Below are positions 9,928 through 21,502 of a stretch of DNA of 64,000 nucleotides, piece after piece. Origin of the DNA: Calocera cornea HHB12733 (lineage: Eukaryota > Basidiomycota > Dacrymycetes > Dacrymycetales > Dacrymycetaceae); assembly GCA_001632435.1 (NCBI GenBank), contig KV423969.1, positions 112,695 through 176,694 on the forward strand, in the 5' to 3' direction. The position numbers were made by a program, and so were the translations under genes. The notes under the pieces are model-generated. The model was not told the DNA's origin. It worked only from the letters and a program-made list of their open reading frames with translations, and searched no databases. Every line of letters starts with the position of its first letter. Position 1 is the first letter of the stretch.

Positions 9928-11231
9928 CACCAACGGCTTCAACATGCTATACCCTGCCCGACATCAACATCACATCGAATCGACAGCTTTCCTTCCTCTT
10001 TCACACCTGGCACCTATCATGAATAATTCCCTCAATGGACGACACCTGCAATGACCGAAAATTCAAGCAAGATAAAGCAATCAAACCCAACTCGTGCATC
10101 CAACTGCCTTATCACTTTGTAATCTTTATGCATCTTCAACGACTTGCAACCCCACTTTCCTTCCGCCTTCAAAACCAAAAGCGACTCGTGCTGGCTTTCC
10201 CGCGGTCGCACTCAAAAGGAGCGCTTGGCATCGTTCCGCCCATTCACTCCACCAAAAGAACAGTCATTCCAGTGCAAGGTCACTTCATTGTACGCTCGCA
10301 CCGCAGAGCGGGCGTCGTCGAGCATCGTTCCGTCACCCATCCTTGTGTTCCGGTCACTTCTTCACCCAAGGACTCGTAGTCTCGCTCTCCTTGCCTCGTA
10401 GCACGGTCCAAGAACTTGAACTGCATTTGCCATGACTCAACAACCCACCACTTCTTTTTCTTTCATATGTAAATAGTCTTGAGGGCCTTGAGCCCGTCGC
10501 ACAGAGTAACACAAACGAAAAAAGAAACGAAAAACATTGATCATATATATCTCGGTGCAATCGTGTGGTTATCGAGAAGATACAGGGGCGCGGCATCACG
10601 TGTAGGGAGCAATGAGACGGAGGCTGACGAGCCTCGCAATGATCGCCTGAATAGGGAGAGCCTACGATTCCCCGCCTGGCCGTCATACTGGCCTGCCCTA
10701 ACCCTGCGAACAACTTCCTCGACCGCCCGAACCACCATCTCGACGCCGATCTGCTCTTATTCCAACCCCCGTCCTCGCCGCCGCGCATGGGCGCAATCTG
10801 AAGCACCCACCGCAACAACCATAGATCCCGAGCGCATTGCGCGGTCCTCTCGGGACCGTGATCTACCCTTGGCTATCTACACCCCCGCCGCAGCGCCCGC
10901 CCCAGCGTCCGCAACACCCCTCGCCCCCGCCAGCACTTGGCCCGACAACTCGCAGCGCCCGAGTGGCCCGGAGCCCCGCATTCCCGGCACACACCTCTCC
11001 CCCGTCCCCCGCCCCCACACCGCCAACGTGAGCCTGACGAGCTCCTCGTCGCGCGTGCGACCGCGCGCCCCGTCCCCCTCGGACCCGCCGGACAGTCAGG
11101 ACTCCCGCTCACGCAAGCGCGCACGCTTGTCAAAGAGCCCACTTCTGCTCAGCGACAGCTTGCCACCCCACGCCATTCCGGACAGACGCGGACGAAGCCC
11201 ACGCTCGGCGCTGTCTGCCGACCCACTCGTA
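9928..11231. other. Intergenic region, right half possibly coding for the Gid7 N-terminus
   Basis: From about 10480 to 11231 the plus strand stays open in the same frame as the first certain Gid7 exon. It encodes a Ser/Pro-rich stretch with a basic SRKRARLSK cluster that looks like a nuclear localisation signal. No in-frame ATG was found, so an upstream spliced start exon, a non-AUG start or 5' UTR remain possible. A CACGTG lies at 10597-10602. The left part (9928-10480) shows nothing recognisable. Confidence 0.45.
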
Positions 11232-13759
11232 ATGCCAATGCAGCCCATCGAGGAGACTTCCTCTCTGATGAATCTGGATACCATGCCGGACTTTCTGGAG
11301 AGACTTCCTCTGCGTCCTGCATCATCTACTTCATCCTTCGATAACGAGCCTGTCGCTGGCCCGTCCAATGGCCATTACATTGCTAACGGTCACACGGAGA
11401 CGAATGGATTCAGGGTCACTATCCGCAGGGTTGAGCCTGAGGGGAGAGGGATGTATCCAGACTCTACGGTGGATAGAGAGGAGTTCGTACGACTGGTATT
11501 GCAGGGGCTACGGGATGTGGGCTACGTGTATGCACTGCTTCCATCATCTTTCCTCGTCTTCTTGCTGATGCCGCCTTAGGGAGGCTGCCGCCACACTGGA
11601 AGCAGAGTCTGGCTACACCTTGGAGTCATCTTCGGTGGCAGACTTTCGCGATTGTATCTTGACTGGCCAATGGGGACGGGTGGAGGCTTCCCTGACGAGC
11701 TTAGGAGTCGTAATGGAGGAGGACTTGCGGGTGCGTTCCGGCATTGATAAGATCATTACTTGGTGACTCATTTCGTGCGCAGTATGCAAGATTCCTAGTC
11801 TGCGAGCAGAAATTCCTCGAGTACCTCGAGAATCGTCAGCTCGATGTTGCGTTGGAGGTATTACGAGAAGAGATAACACCGTTACAACAAGAGGCGCAGC
11901 GGACTCATACACTATCAGGGTCAGCATATATCTCACTTCGGGAGTCTGTCATTCTGACACAATTACGTCTAGCCTTATGATGTGCGAACCCAAAGACTTA
12001 TATGCCCGAGCTCAATGGGATGGTGCAGCTGGTCGGTCTCGGGAACTGCTACTTAATAAGCTTCAACGTCGGCATAGTTTCGCCTTGCTTTGTGAACACC
12101 CTTGACCGTGTGAACAGGCTATATTCCCTCATCCATAATGATTCCACCACGGCGACTGGAAACTCTTCTCAATCAAGCACGGCAACTTCAAACAAACGCA
12201 TGCATCTATCACACTTCAGGTCGACCTTTCTCTCTTTACATTGATCATCAATGCGACCGCTCAGAATTCCCTTTGCATACCACTATGATTCTCGCGGATC
12301 ATCAGGACGAGATCTGGCATTTAGCATGGAGCCACGACGGCACGCGGCTCGCCACTGCCAGTCGTGATCAGTCGGTGATCATATGGAGGATAGGGGTGAG
12401 TGATAGTTTGATCCACCGCGGATCACGGCAGCATTTATGAACTCCTCGCTTATCGGTGGCTTATTACAGGCTGATCCGAACGATTGCGCTTTGGAACAGA
12501 GGCTACGAGAGCATGCAAACGCGATTAGCTTCGTTGCCTGGTCACCGGACAACTCCGTACTGCTGACTGCCGCAGAGGCGACAATCAAGATGTGGAATCC
12601 GAAGGTATTGATGATATCATTTCATTCCTGTGCATCTTTTCACACGTTCGGGCAGACCGGCTTGTGTATCAAGACCGTCCTCGGACATGAGGACACGGTC
12701 TGTAGCCTGGTTTGGCGGAAAGATGGATCCGGATTTATATCTGGTGGTATGGACCAGAAGGTGCTCTTTTGGGTGAGGCCCCGTGCACTGTGCAAATCCA
12801 GTGCTTGTCTGACCAAGGTGGTAGGACAAGGAAGGAAAGAAGCTAGATAGTTTGGACGCGATACCGATACGCATGTCTTCGGTAGCCATCTCACCGGATG
12901 AGCGATGGCTCGTTGTAGCCGGGATGCTGGCCAATCCATCGAAGCTACTTGTGCGAGCAGAGTCTTCAATCTCGTCACGGTCGCAGTCCCAGTCGCCAAG
13001 AAACGGAAACGGCAACCAGAACCCTGCTTTTTCTACGAAACACGCTCGCTTCACCGTCTATGACCTGCAAACAAAGGAGGAGCATGCGTAAGTACAGATT
13101 ATTGTTGCGCTTGGCTTTCAACACTCAATCATGCTTCCACTGTAGCTCCATTGATATGCCTGGGGAAATTACGAGCGTCGCGATCTCGGGAGACTCCAAG
13201 TTTTGTCTCCTTAACCACTCACCGGATGTAAGTGCCGGTTGTGTCCGCTTATGGGTCGTGAAGGGGTCTAAACATTCTGCCTGTTGCCATCTCTAGGGTG
13301 TCATGTTATGGAGTCTGGAAGAACCGAAGCTTGTGCGCAAATATGTTGGCCAAAAACAGACCAAGCACGTTATACGCAGTTGCTTCGGCGGACCCGGGGA
13401 GAACTTTGTGCTGAGTGGTAGCGAAGGTTGGTGCATACACCAGTCGACTACCATCAATTCTGACACCCGTATTAGACGCGAATGTGTACGTTTGGCATAA
13501 GGAGTCTGGCACTCCTTTGGAGATCCTGCAAGGTCACGGAGAAGGCAGTGTAAACGCCGTGGCCTGGAACCCGTGCCAAGAGGCCATGTTTGCAACATGT
13601 TCCGACGACCACACGGTTCGCATATGGGGCAAGGACCCCCCAGGATTCATACCGTCTGTCACGGATGCTGCCATGGAAGAAAGTTTGCAGCAGCCAGGGA
13701 GCGCGCCGCGAGAAGCTCCGACACTACGGTGGGACGACGCCAGGGAAATGTTTCTATAG
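11232..13759 (+). CDS. GID7: Gid7/WDR26 homolog, GID/CTLH ubiquitin ligase subunit
   Basis: Eleven exons: 11232-11527, 11580-11730, 11783-11919, 11973-12067, 12118-12395, 12470-12604, 12656-12772, 12843-13087, 13146-13227, 13297-13426, 13476-13759; 649 residues from this start. The order is LisH (around LRDVGYVEAAATLEAESGY), CTLH/CRA (FRDCILTGQWGRVEASL through YARFLVCEQKFLEYLE and MIPPRRLETLLNQARQL), then a WD40 propeller (DEIWHLAWSHDGTRLATAS, ISFVAWSPDNSVLLTAA, TVCSLVWRKDGSGFISGG, VNAVAWNPCQEAMFATCS with DDHTVRIWG). That is the Gid7/WDR26 architecture; the protein oligomerises the GID E3 ligase that degrades gluconeogenic enzymes. The 5' end is uncertain: the reading frame stays open upstream, but 11232 is the first in-frame ATG found. 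The 12773-12842 intron has the least certain acceptor. Confidence 0.92.
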
Positions 13760-15600
13760 TCTGTATTTTGCTTTTCTCTCCCTCATCACCTCACGGTTAC
13801 GGTTGTCACTCGTTGGGCTGCACCTCTCCTTTTTCCATCTTGTTTCACCTCTTCACTGTGTCATATTTATCTGCATATTCCCTCATTCCGAGCAATGTCC
13901 TCAACAATTCTGCCAGCATTATTCTTGTCATCGATAGAACGAATAGGAAGCAATGTGCAATGGATCATACGTATATGTGCAAAGGATCAGATGAAGCCAG
14001 CGTCCCGGATGGGGCAGATCTCGGGGTGGGTTCCAACCACTTCCGCACTTCCGCGGAATGCGCAAAAAGGCGGGCCCTTCCTTTGTAGCCGACGGAGGTT
14101 AGCGGCGAGTCTAAATTGCAAATGGACAAAGGACCAATGTCACTGTGGTTGTTGAAAAAGCGGCTTGCTGAGGGCCTTTACCGCAGTCGGCGGTGGTCGG
14201 CTGGTGGGGGCATGGGATACGGGGGATTCCAGAGGAGCGTGGGCGCACCTGCCTCATCGGCCACATCCGCAACATCTCGCCTCTTCATGATCATCAACCA
14301 CTTTCCTGCCAGGTGCGCTTCTGCGCTCGGGGACCGACACCGGGTTACGAGAGGATCACCCTCTGCCACTTCCGTCCGTATATTGCCCCAGGATCTGGAT
14401 CTGGGGCATCTCGGTCTCCCGCGGGGACCAATGGGCAGGGCGAAGTTGTGGTAGCGGTCATGATGAGACGAGCTCGGTGCGCAGAAGCAGCGGCAGAAGC
14501 GGACGTCGCCCTCCCCGACGAGGCGAGGGGCTGGCTGAACGCGAGCTTCTGCCCGGACCCTCTGCGATCGACGGGGGCAGGCGAGCACCGGCCGAGCCCG
14601 CCAGAGCGGGGAACGGGGAACGGTCAACGGGGCGTATGCGTATGGCGTGCTACCCGCGAAGCACAAGGGCGGGGTCGCACCTGCGCGCGGGGGGGTCCCG
14701 CCGGGCGGGGCTCTGGTCACGTACGTGCGTGCATGTGCGCAATTGCCTTTGAATACCCGTGCCTGTCTAGATCAATTTCCCATGGCCAGCCTGGCGGAGA
14801 TTGGTGCGAAGCTGCGCCCGCGCCCGTGGCCCCGCCCTCTCCTCACGCGCGAATTTCCCCTCTTGGAGCGCCCTTTGCCCGAGTTGAGGGTGCCCGCGCC
14901 GCGCAGAAGGCAGAAGGGGGAGAAGAAGGCCGTGGGCGCGGGTGAACGTTTTCTAATACGGTGCGCGGTGACAGGGCGGGGCCAGCAGAGGGGATCCGCA
15001 GGCTGGTGCGGCTGGCAGAATGCACGGCCGTTGCTCCCCACGACGGTGTGTCCCCCCTCCCAGCCGCCGGGGCAGGGGGATTGAGTGTGGCCAGGCAGGC
15101 TGCTCGTTGCCAGTGCCCGCCAGTGCCGTGTGGGCCGGGGAAATAGACGCCGCGGGGGGGGATAGGCCACGGGCAGGGTCGCGGCTGGGATTGGCTGGCC
15201 ATGCGGGCCCGGGTGTTCTGCTGGCTTCGTGGGAGGACCGGGGAATCTGGCAGGGCCCGCGAGCACATGCCGGCGGGACAAATGGCCCGCCCGCCCTTGC
15301 CGCATATGCCGCGGACCTATTGGTCCATTTCGCCCTCGCCCATCGGCGCTTTCACGCGCCCACTCAGGGACCTCGAAGGAGGCAATTCAATGCTGGCGGG
15401 GAGCGGGATGACAACAATGACGTAGCGTCGCGGTAATGCTGCCGGGGGAGTGCGGCACCACATTACTGCACCACTGCACCACCGCTGCGAGGGCGGCTCC
15501 AATGGAGCTGAACACCTTGAAAAGCAACAGCCAGGAGCAGCCCATCTGCGCATATACTCTTCTTCACCCCCCATCAACATAGTAACAAACTCACCGCACA
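13760..15600. other. 1.8-kb intergenic region, no gene seen
   Basis: Several long open frames on both strands (for example plus 14193-14945 and minus 14772-15305) reflect high GC; their translations are Arg/Pro/Gly/Ala-rich with no family resemblance. CATATACT at about 15549 could serve as a weak TATA element for the gene at 15601. Confidence 0.5.
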
Positions 15601-16384
15601 ATGGCCAGTCAACCTCCGCTCGCACCCACCAGCTTCCAGGCACCAAAGGGTCTCGACGAAGATCAAGGTATGCCCGGTATCAATGAACCCCGCCTTCCGC
15701 ACGCTCCGTAACCCTGGTGACTGACTATATGCCTCGCTTCTCTTCTCCATCCCTGCACGCGTATTGCACCATACCCGCCTCTGCATTCGCGCCCCGCTTA
15801 TACTGCAGGTCGTACCGGCGCGGACACGAAGCCCGCCGAGCCCTCGGGCGGCATGGCAGCCGGCGAGTCGCATCCTAGGGATGCCAAGGACGGAGCGGAC
15901 GCCGCGACCGAGAAGCCGCCTCCTCCGGATGAGGACTACCCGCCGCAGCTGCACGCGGGCAAGGTCGGGTACGGGCCTGCGTACAACCAAAAGCCTGTGA
16001 GTCGCGCTGAATCTTCGGGCGGCTGTGGAGCGCGCTCATATATGGGCCTCTTCGCCGGTAGGGCCTCGCGGACCGCGTGGGCGGGCTCAAGGAAGAGGTC
16101 GAGGGAAAGATGACGCACAACGCCGAGCTGGCCCAGGTGCGCCGGCAGCCCGGCGGTCCGGGGTGCGCTTCTCGCTGACCGGATTCGTGCTAGCACGGAC
16201 ACGACAAGATGACGGGCGAACTGAAGCGGAAGGAGCTGGAGGGCGACGTGAGTCGTCGCCTCATTCATGTGCCCCGCGCGCGCGCGCGTGGGCCGTGCTA
16301 TATTTGGAACAATTGTCTCACGCTCGGCCACAGGATGGAAGCCCGTTCGAGGGCGCCAAGGAAGAGAAAGAGAAGACAGAGTAG
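15601..16384 (+). CDS. Small hydrophilic conserved basidiomycete protein
   Basis: Five exons: 15601-15667, 15809-15996, 16062-16136, 16194-16247, 16334-16384; 144 residues. The protein starts MASQPPLAPTSFQAPKGLDE and carries YPPQLHAGKVGYGPAYN, GGLKEEVEGKMTHNAEL and HGHDKMTGELKRKELEGD. It is charged, lacks a signal peptide or membrane segment, and is probably natively disordered. The LKEEV-GK and H-G-(x)n-TGELK pattern recalls small, widespread basidiomycete proteins of unknown role, somewhat like CsbD or LEA-type stress proteins; that comparison is from memory and no function is claimed. The first intron (141 nt) is long for this window. It is convergent with elongin A. Confidence 0.72.
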
Positions 16385-17172
16385 GCGGGTGGGGAGCGAG
16401 TGGGAAGAGGGAGGGAAGACGCGGCTGCGCAGAGAAGGCGGGAAAGCGATCGCAGAGCGCGCGTATTGTCGGAATATCACGGCAGGTTGCTGTCACACAG
16501 AGTTGCCCAATCGGCAGAGCGCGTCTGGCGTGCGGAAGGAAATTGAGCCCAGGCTGAGCCTTCTGCGAATGTGTGTGCGCGCGGCCAGCCGAACAGAACA
16601 ATGACATGGAACGAGGGCTGGCAACGTCTGGGATGCACAGCGGTCTTCAGCTCCATTCAGCGCCGTTGTATCTGACCACCAAGCTGGGAAGGCAGCGGCA
16701 GCCGCGCTCCAACGGCCCACGGACGCAGGCTGAATAAGTAAGGCGGCACGATCCGTGTACAGGCCGCTGGTCAACAAAACTGAATGCGGCGGCTTATCAG
16801 ATCATCTCTCGCATCGATGGCGGTGCCGGGGCATTGTCGGGCGCCTCTTCACACGCCGCGAAGGATGGTCAGTCTTGCGCCATTTGTATTGTTCGGACCC
16901 GCGAACCCTGGGCCCGCCGCATGGGCCCGCGCGCAAAATCTGAATGGGGGGTACTCACCATATGCTGATTGCAGGCACAATACATAACAGCAGATACAGC
17001 GGGGCATGGGAGGGTATAGGGTCGTACAATATTACGATGCCGACAAGAATTAAGAGACGTGGCATGATGTGCCGGTGGGTGCATGTATACCGCGGTACTG
17101 CGAGAGCGCAGCCGGCGGGAACCAAGAAGGGCAAAACAGAGCCGCCTGGCCAGCAGCGCGCGCCAGCCCCGC
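16385..17172. other. Convergent intergenic region, no gene seen
   Basis: Shared 3' flank of the 144-aa protein gene (plus) and elongin A (minus). No splice-compatible reading frame or RNA gene was recognised. Confidence 0.5.
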
Positions 17173-18822
17173 TCATCTGGCATTCCCGATGCCGGATTTG
17201 GGCAGTGCGGACGGGGCGGCGGCAGACGGCCTGGCGGTTCTCGACGCGGAGAAGAAGGAAGCGTCGGGCGTTGATGATGGGGCCCGGGCATCGGCGGAGC
17301 TGGCGCGGGCGCGCGAAGGCGAAGGCGAAGGCGTGTGCGCGTTGACCGTCGCCGCTTGCTTGTACAGCGGCGTCCCGTGCAGGCCTTGTTGCGGGCGGGC
17401 GATCACGCCCGTCGACGATGGGCCAGGCCGGCTGAAGGCGGACGTGGACGTGGACGTGGACGTGGGCGCGGCGCCGAACTGCCGGTTGTTCGCTGCCGCG
17501 GCGCGCCGGGCCTTCTGCAGCAGCGACGGGCCTGCGAGTGGTCTGCCCGCCGCGGCTGAAAGAAAGAGAGGGTGCGTGAGAACGGGAGGGTGTGATGGTA
17601 CGATGGGCAGGAAGCTAGGAGGCGGAGGGGGAGGGGGAGGGGGAGAGGGAGGGACGCACATGAAAAGGCGCGCCGCTTGGCCGGCGGCGCCTTCTCGATG
17701 ACCTTTATCTGCTTAGCCTCCTTCTGGTGGGCGATGGCTTTGTAATTATTCTTCATCTTCGCTTGCAGCTGGGCGAACTTGAGTTCACGGGCCGCCTCGG
17801 CGTCCTGCGCGTGAGGAGCGGGAAAATTCGTCAGCCGGGGACGGAGAGCTGGCGTGGGAGAGAGAGAGCCTCACGTCATACACCTCGCGCCAGTAGCCCG
17901 GCTCGCCCAGCTGGCCAGAATCGTACGCTCGGCGGATCTCGATGAACTCGCGCAGGCACAGCGCCTTCCATATTTCTGCAGCATCACCATCAACGGATCG
18001 CGCGCGGCCGGGCGAGGCGAGGCGAGGCGAGGCGAGGCGAGGCGAGGCGAATGGAAGCGAGTCGGAGGAGAAAAGGAAAAGGAAAAGGAAAAGGAAAAGG
18101 AAAAGGAAATCAGGTCGCGAAAGAACGAGAGCGGAGTTTCAGCGTCGCGCGATCCAGCTTTTTGGGGGGGGATGGAGATCGCACCTTCGGTGTGATCGAT
18201 CAGATGCTGGATGGATCAGAAGGGAGAAAAACGATCAGCCCGGGTTCGGTCTAGTTTTTAGCGCGCGGGGCGTGGACGGGGCCCGAGAGCGCGGGAGGGG
18301 GCTCACCGGCGAGTTTTCCTCCACGCAGCGCAGCTGGGCAGCGTCCATCTGTGTGGCGCCGAGGTGATCAGTGGTTGGACCATCGATTGATGTGTGGCTC
18401 GGGGGAATGCGGGCGTGCGAAAGGGAGGAGGGGGTGAAGATGGGGGATGGGGGATGGATGGGCATGGGCTGGGACGTACGCGCATGAGGAAAGGGTGGAC
18501 CGCCTCGTAGGACATCTCGCCGAAGCTGGTTATGCCTTTGGGTTGCGGAGAGTCGGTGTGGGCGGGATGGGGATGGGGAGGGGGCAGGGGGGGAGCGGGA
18601 AACGGGGGCGAGGACCGCATTAGGAAACGCGGTTATCTTTCCGTAGCAAGGGGCAGACGCACTGGGGAGGTTGTTGTAGACGACTGGTGCCTGTGAGACG
18701 GGGGTGGCACGGGGACGGAGGGACGTACCGCGGGTGCAGAGCTCTTTCAGGCTGGGCAGGAGGGGCGCGCGGGCCGGCGCTGGACGCACAACGTCGGCCT
18801 CGTCAGGCGCCGGGGCGTTCAT
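17173..18822 (-). CDS. ELA1: Elongin A homolog (RNA polymerase II factor SIII subunit A)
   Basis: Seven exons read from 18822 down: 18822-18729, 18535-18480, 18348-18307, 18206-18185, 17975-17875, 17804-17660, 17555-17173; 280 residues. The spliced N-terminal half has the elongin A domain: LPSLKELCTRGITSFGEMSY, EAVHPFLMRMDAAQLRCVEE, NSPHLIDHTEEIWKALCLRE and FIEIRRAYDSGQLGEPGYW. Elongin A carries the Skp1/elongin-C-binding box and serves transcription elongation and ubiquitylation of stalled RNA polymerase II. The C-terminal part is basic then Ser/Thr/Pro-rich, with a TSTSTSTS run encoded by a hexanucleotide repeat. The 22-nt fourth exon was accepted because HLIDHTE joins both neighbours exactly. 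Intron 4 holds two microsatellites and intron 6 a purine tract. Confidence 0.88.
17440..17463. repeat. Hexanucleotide repeat (GGACGT)4 in elongin A coding sequence
   Basis: Four exact copies of GGACGT on the plus strand. On the gene's strand they encode Thr-Ser repeats within exon 7, so unit changes would keep the frame. Confidence 0.9.
17621..17653. repeat. G-rich purine tract (GGGGGA repeats)
   Basis: Irregular GGGGGA/GGGAGA repeats inside elongin A intron 6. On the sense strand it is a C/T-rich tract near the donor side; the G-rich strand has several G-runs that could stack. Confidence 0.7.
18011..18050. repeat. Microsatellite (GGCGA)8
   Basis: Eight exact GGCGA copies within elongin A intron 4 (17976-18184). 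Confidence 0.95.
18071..18106. repeat. Microsatellite (AAAAGG)6
   Basis: Six exact AAAAGG copies, 20 bp after the GGCGA array and in the same intron. Together they explain why this intron is 209 nt while its neighbours are mostly shorter. Confidence 0.95.
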
Positions 18823-20179
18823 GGAGGTTTGGTCCGATTTGGAATCTGCGCGCTGGGGGTGGCAACGAGGCAACGTGGCGGCTGCGCGACCGGTTGTTGG
18901 GCCGGGATCCGGGCGCGAGCTTTGTTTTGAGTTGGGCTTGGGGGCGAGGCGGCCAGGGGACAGGGTCGGACGGAGTTGTTACGGCGTGCGCGGGGGAGGG
19001 CGAGAATGAGACCAGGGCGAGGGAGGGGACGCGGGTGTCAATAGGGCCCGATGGGTGAGCGTGCGGCGGCCAGCAGGCCAGGAGGCAGGGAAGATGCCGT
19101 GAGGGGTGATGGGCGATGGCACGAATGGGGAGGCGCAGGTTGGGCGCGCCAGCCAAGCGCGCGCAGATTCAACCTCCGACGCCGACATTCGGGAGTCGGA
19201 ACCTGGGCCGGTGAGCGCGCGGCGGCCCAGAAATGGGCACTGCACGACCGCGGAGGGGATGGCCAAATCCTCCTGCGACTGCGACTGCGACTGTATGGGG
19301 CAGGGCGGCGGGCAGAGGCCATGCCGAGGGCGCGTGCGCGTGAAATACAGGGAAGTAATTGGAAGCGCCGGAGATGGCCGGGCGGGGCGCGCGGTGGGTT
19401 GCGTGGCGTGGCGTATACGGGCATGCGCCCAAAGGGGGCCACCACAGAGGGGAAGGCGGGCGAAGAGGGCAGAGGGGGGGCACGCCGGGTCAGTCAGGGC
19501 AAGATGCCGCCGGGTGGACGGATCGTCGGGCGGCTTCACCCCTCTTCGGTCTGCGTCGCGCGCCCTCCTCCCATAGAATGGCCGCGCCGATGATGGAGAT
19601 TGGTGTGTGGGGCGATGGATGTGCTATCATATCGCCATCGGAGCCATCGCCATCTGCGCGCCGGGACCCCAAGAGACGGGTTGCGGTGGTGGGTGTGTTG
19701 TGGTGGTGGCAATAACGCAACTTGCCCCCTTCTGCGCAGATAGATGGCCCGCCCGGCCGTCCGTCCCTTTCCAGAACGGGCAGGGAGGGCCCGACCCGAG
19801 CGAGGCAAAGTCCATACTCAGACTCAGCGGCCGATCGCCCCTCGTGTGCCTTGCTTCTCCCTCGCTCCCTCCCTCGGCGGAATGGCGCCCTCCTTCTGCT
19901 ACTGTTTCTGCCTCTGCCTCTGCCCTGCCCCCCTGCCCCCCTGCCCCCATGCTTCTCTGTGCTACCCGCGTCCTTGGCCATCCCCGTCCCAGTTGGGAAT
20001 AGCCTCACCAACGGGCCCTCCCCCAAATGGGTTAAATACATCAACGACCGCCCTCGCTCGGCTGCATACACCTGGCCTCCCCCCCGCCTGGCGCCCATAA
20101 ATACGGCATCGCCCCCGCCACGCCCACGCCCCATCTTATCCTCCACTCCGTCCCTCTTCTTCTGTGACTCCTCCCCACA
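18823..20179. other. Divergent intergenic region, elongin A / WOPR gene
   Basis: Shared upstream region of elongin A (minus) and the WOPR gene (plus). It is GC-rich with purine- and pyrimidine-rich runs (CTCTGCCTCTGCCTCTG near 19910-19930). CATAAATA at 20096-20103 is a possible TATA element for the WOPR gene. Long open frames here are GC artefacts. Confidence 0.5.
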
Positions 20180-21057
20180 ATGCATATGCCCTGTTCAGGC
20201 GCAGTCGACTACCGCAGCCGCGGGCCCACCGTCCCCCGCGCAGCCGTATCCTCCCAGCACGACGCCCTCGTCATCTTCGAGGCATGCCGCAGGGGCTGCC
20301 TCCCCGTCATGCGCCACCGCCTCGCCGACAACGAGAAGGACATACACATCGTCCCCGGCTCCGTCTACGTCTGGGAGGAAGCACACGCCTCAGACCGCTC
20401 CTCCCGCTGCCTCCGCCGCTGGACGGACGGGGTCAAGTGGTCACAGAGCCGCATGCGCGAGCCATTCCTCTTCTACGAGGAGGTGCCCCCCTTCGAACGT
20501 ACTGAACAAGACCGCCGCAACAGGTACGCCACACCCGCACCAGCTCGGTCCCCCCTGCCCCCCTCTGACGCCCACGGCCCCAGGGCCCGCCATCCCTCCC
20601 GCAGGGACAGGGTGATCAAGCCCGACGGCCTCAAGAAGCTCACCTTCTCCGCCCTCGTCTGCCTCGGGCTCGACGACCCCCAGGACAAGTGGGCAAAGTG
20701 GCACCTCGTCTGCTACATGACCCAGAACGACCGCTCCGTCCCGGGCGTCGCAGAGCTCCCCCAGCTCATGCAGATCGACGTCCCAGACGGCGTCTACTAC
20801 GACGTAAAGTACGTCCCGCTCGACAACGCCCCGCGCCAGACCGTCCGCTGGCCCCGCGACACCATGGGCCTCACCCCGCCCCTCTCGGACGGCGAGAGCA
20901 CCTACTCGCCCCAGTCCCACGCCCAGCACATGCCCATCTCCCCCATCTCCCCGCCCGCCTCGCCCGAGCGCTGGGAGCCCGACGCAGAGCCCCCGTCCGC
21001 CCACTACCTCCCGCGCAGTACGTACTCCGGTGCCATATATCCATCCCGCCCGCGCTG

Positions 21058-21129
<72 letters not shown>

Positions 21130-21502
21130 AGCACCGTACGGCCCCCCCTCGTCCTACGCCCCCGCCTCGCCCCACCTCCCCCCGTACCACCAGAGCGTGT
21201 ACCGGCCACGCGCGCTCGAAGCCCCGCGGCAGGAGCGCCTCCCGCCCGTCTCCGAAGTCCTCGCCCAGCACCACCCGGACCTCGATGCGGCCCACTGCCC
21301 CGAGTGCGCCAGGGACGGGAGGCACTACGTCCACCTGCCCCCGCCGCAGCCGTCCGCCCAGTGGGGCTGGACCCCGCGCCAGAACGAGGACCAGAAGTAC
21401 CTGCACATGGTCGACAGGCGCTACAGCCCCTACCCGCGCGGCGCCTCCCCGCGCTCCGCCGCCGCGCAGTACTACGACCGCCCCGGCCCGGGCAATCTCT
21501 AG
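20180..21502 (+). CDS. WOPR (Gti1/Pac2) family transcription regulator
   Basis: Three exons: 20180-20523, 20605-21017, 21132-21502; 375 residues. The first exon is the WOPR DNA-binding box: DALVIFEACRRGCLPVMRHR, then GSVYVWEEA and LRRWTDGVKWSQSRM with FLFYEE. The second WOPR half is GLKKLTFSALV with WHLVCYMTQ (about residues 120-160). This family includes Candida Wor1 and fission yeast Gti1/Pac2, regulators of morphology, nutrient uptake and sexual development; which role applies cannot be told. The rest is Pro/Ser/Tyr-rich. The second intron (21018-21131) contains 71 consecutive C residues directly before its AG acceptor. The exon join across it is supported by frame and a continuous YLPR/TPYGPPSSY context. 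An AATAAA-like signal lies at 21565-21576. Confidence 0.88.
21059..21129. repeat. Poly-C homopolymer, 71 nt
   Basis: Seventy-one uninterrupted C residues end one base before the AG acceptor of the second WOPR-gene intron, so the homopolymer takes the place of the polypyrimidine tract. The length in an assembly is likely approximate. Confidence 0.95.

Noticed and set aside
14193..14945. Long open frames in the 13.8-15.6 kb intergenic region
   Set aside because: Composition is Arg/Gly/Pro/Ala-rich noise from high GC; no start context, splice structure or family match on either strand.
16955..17756. Overlapping open frames on both strands around the elongin A 3' exons
   Set aside because: Only the minus-strand path splices into the elongin A domain with consistent phases; the others were dropped.
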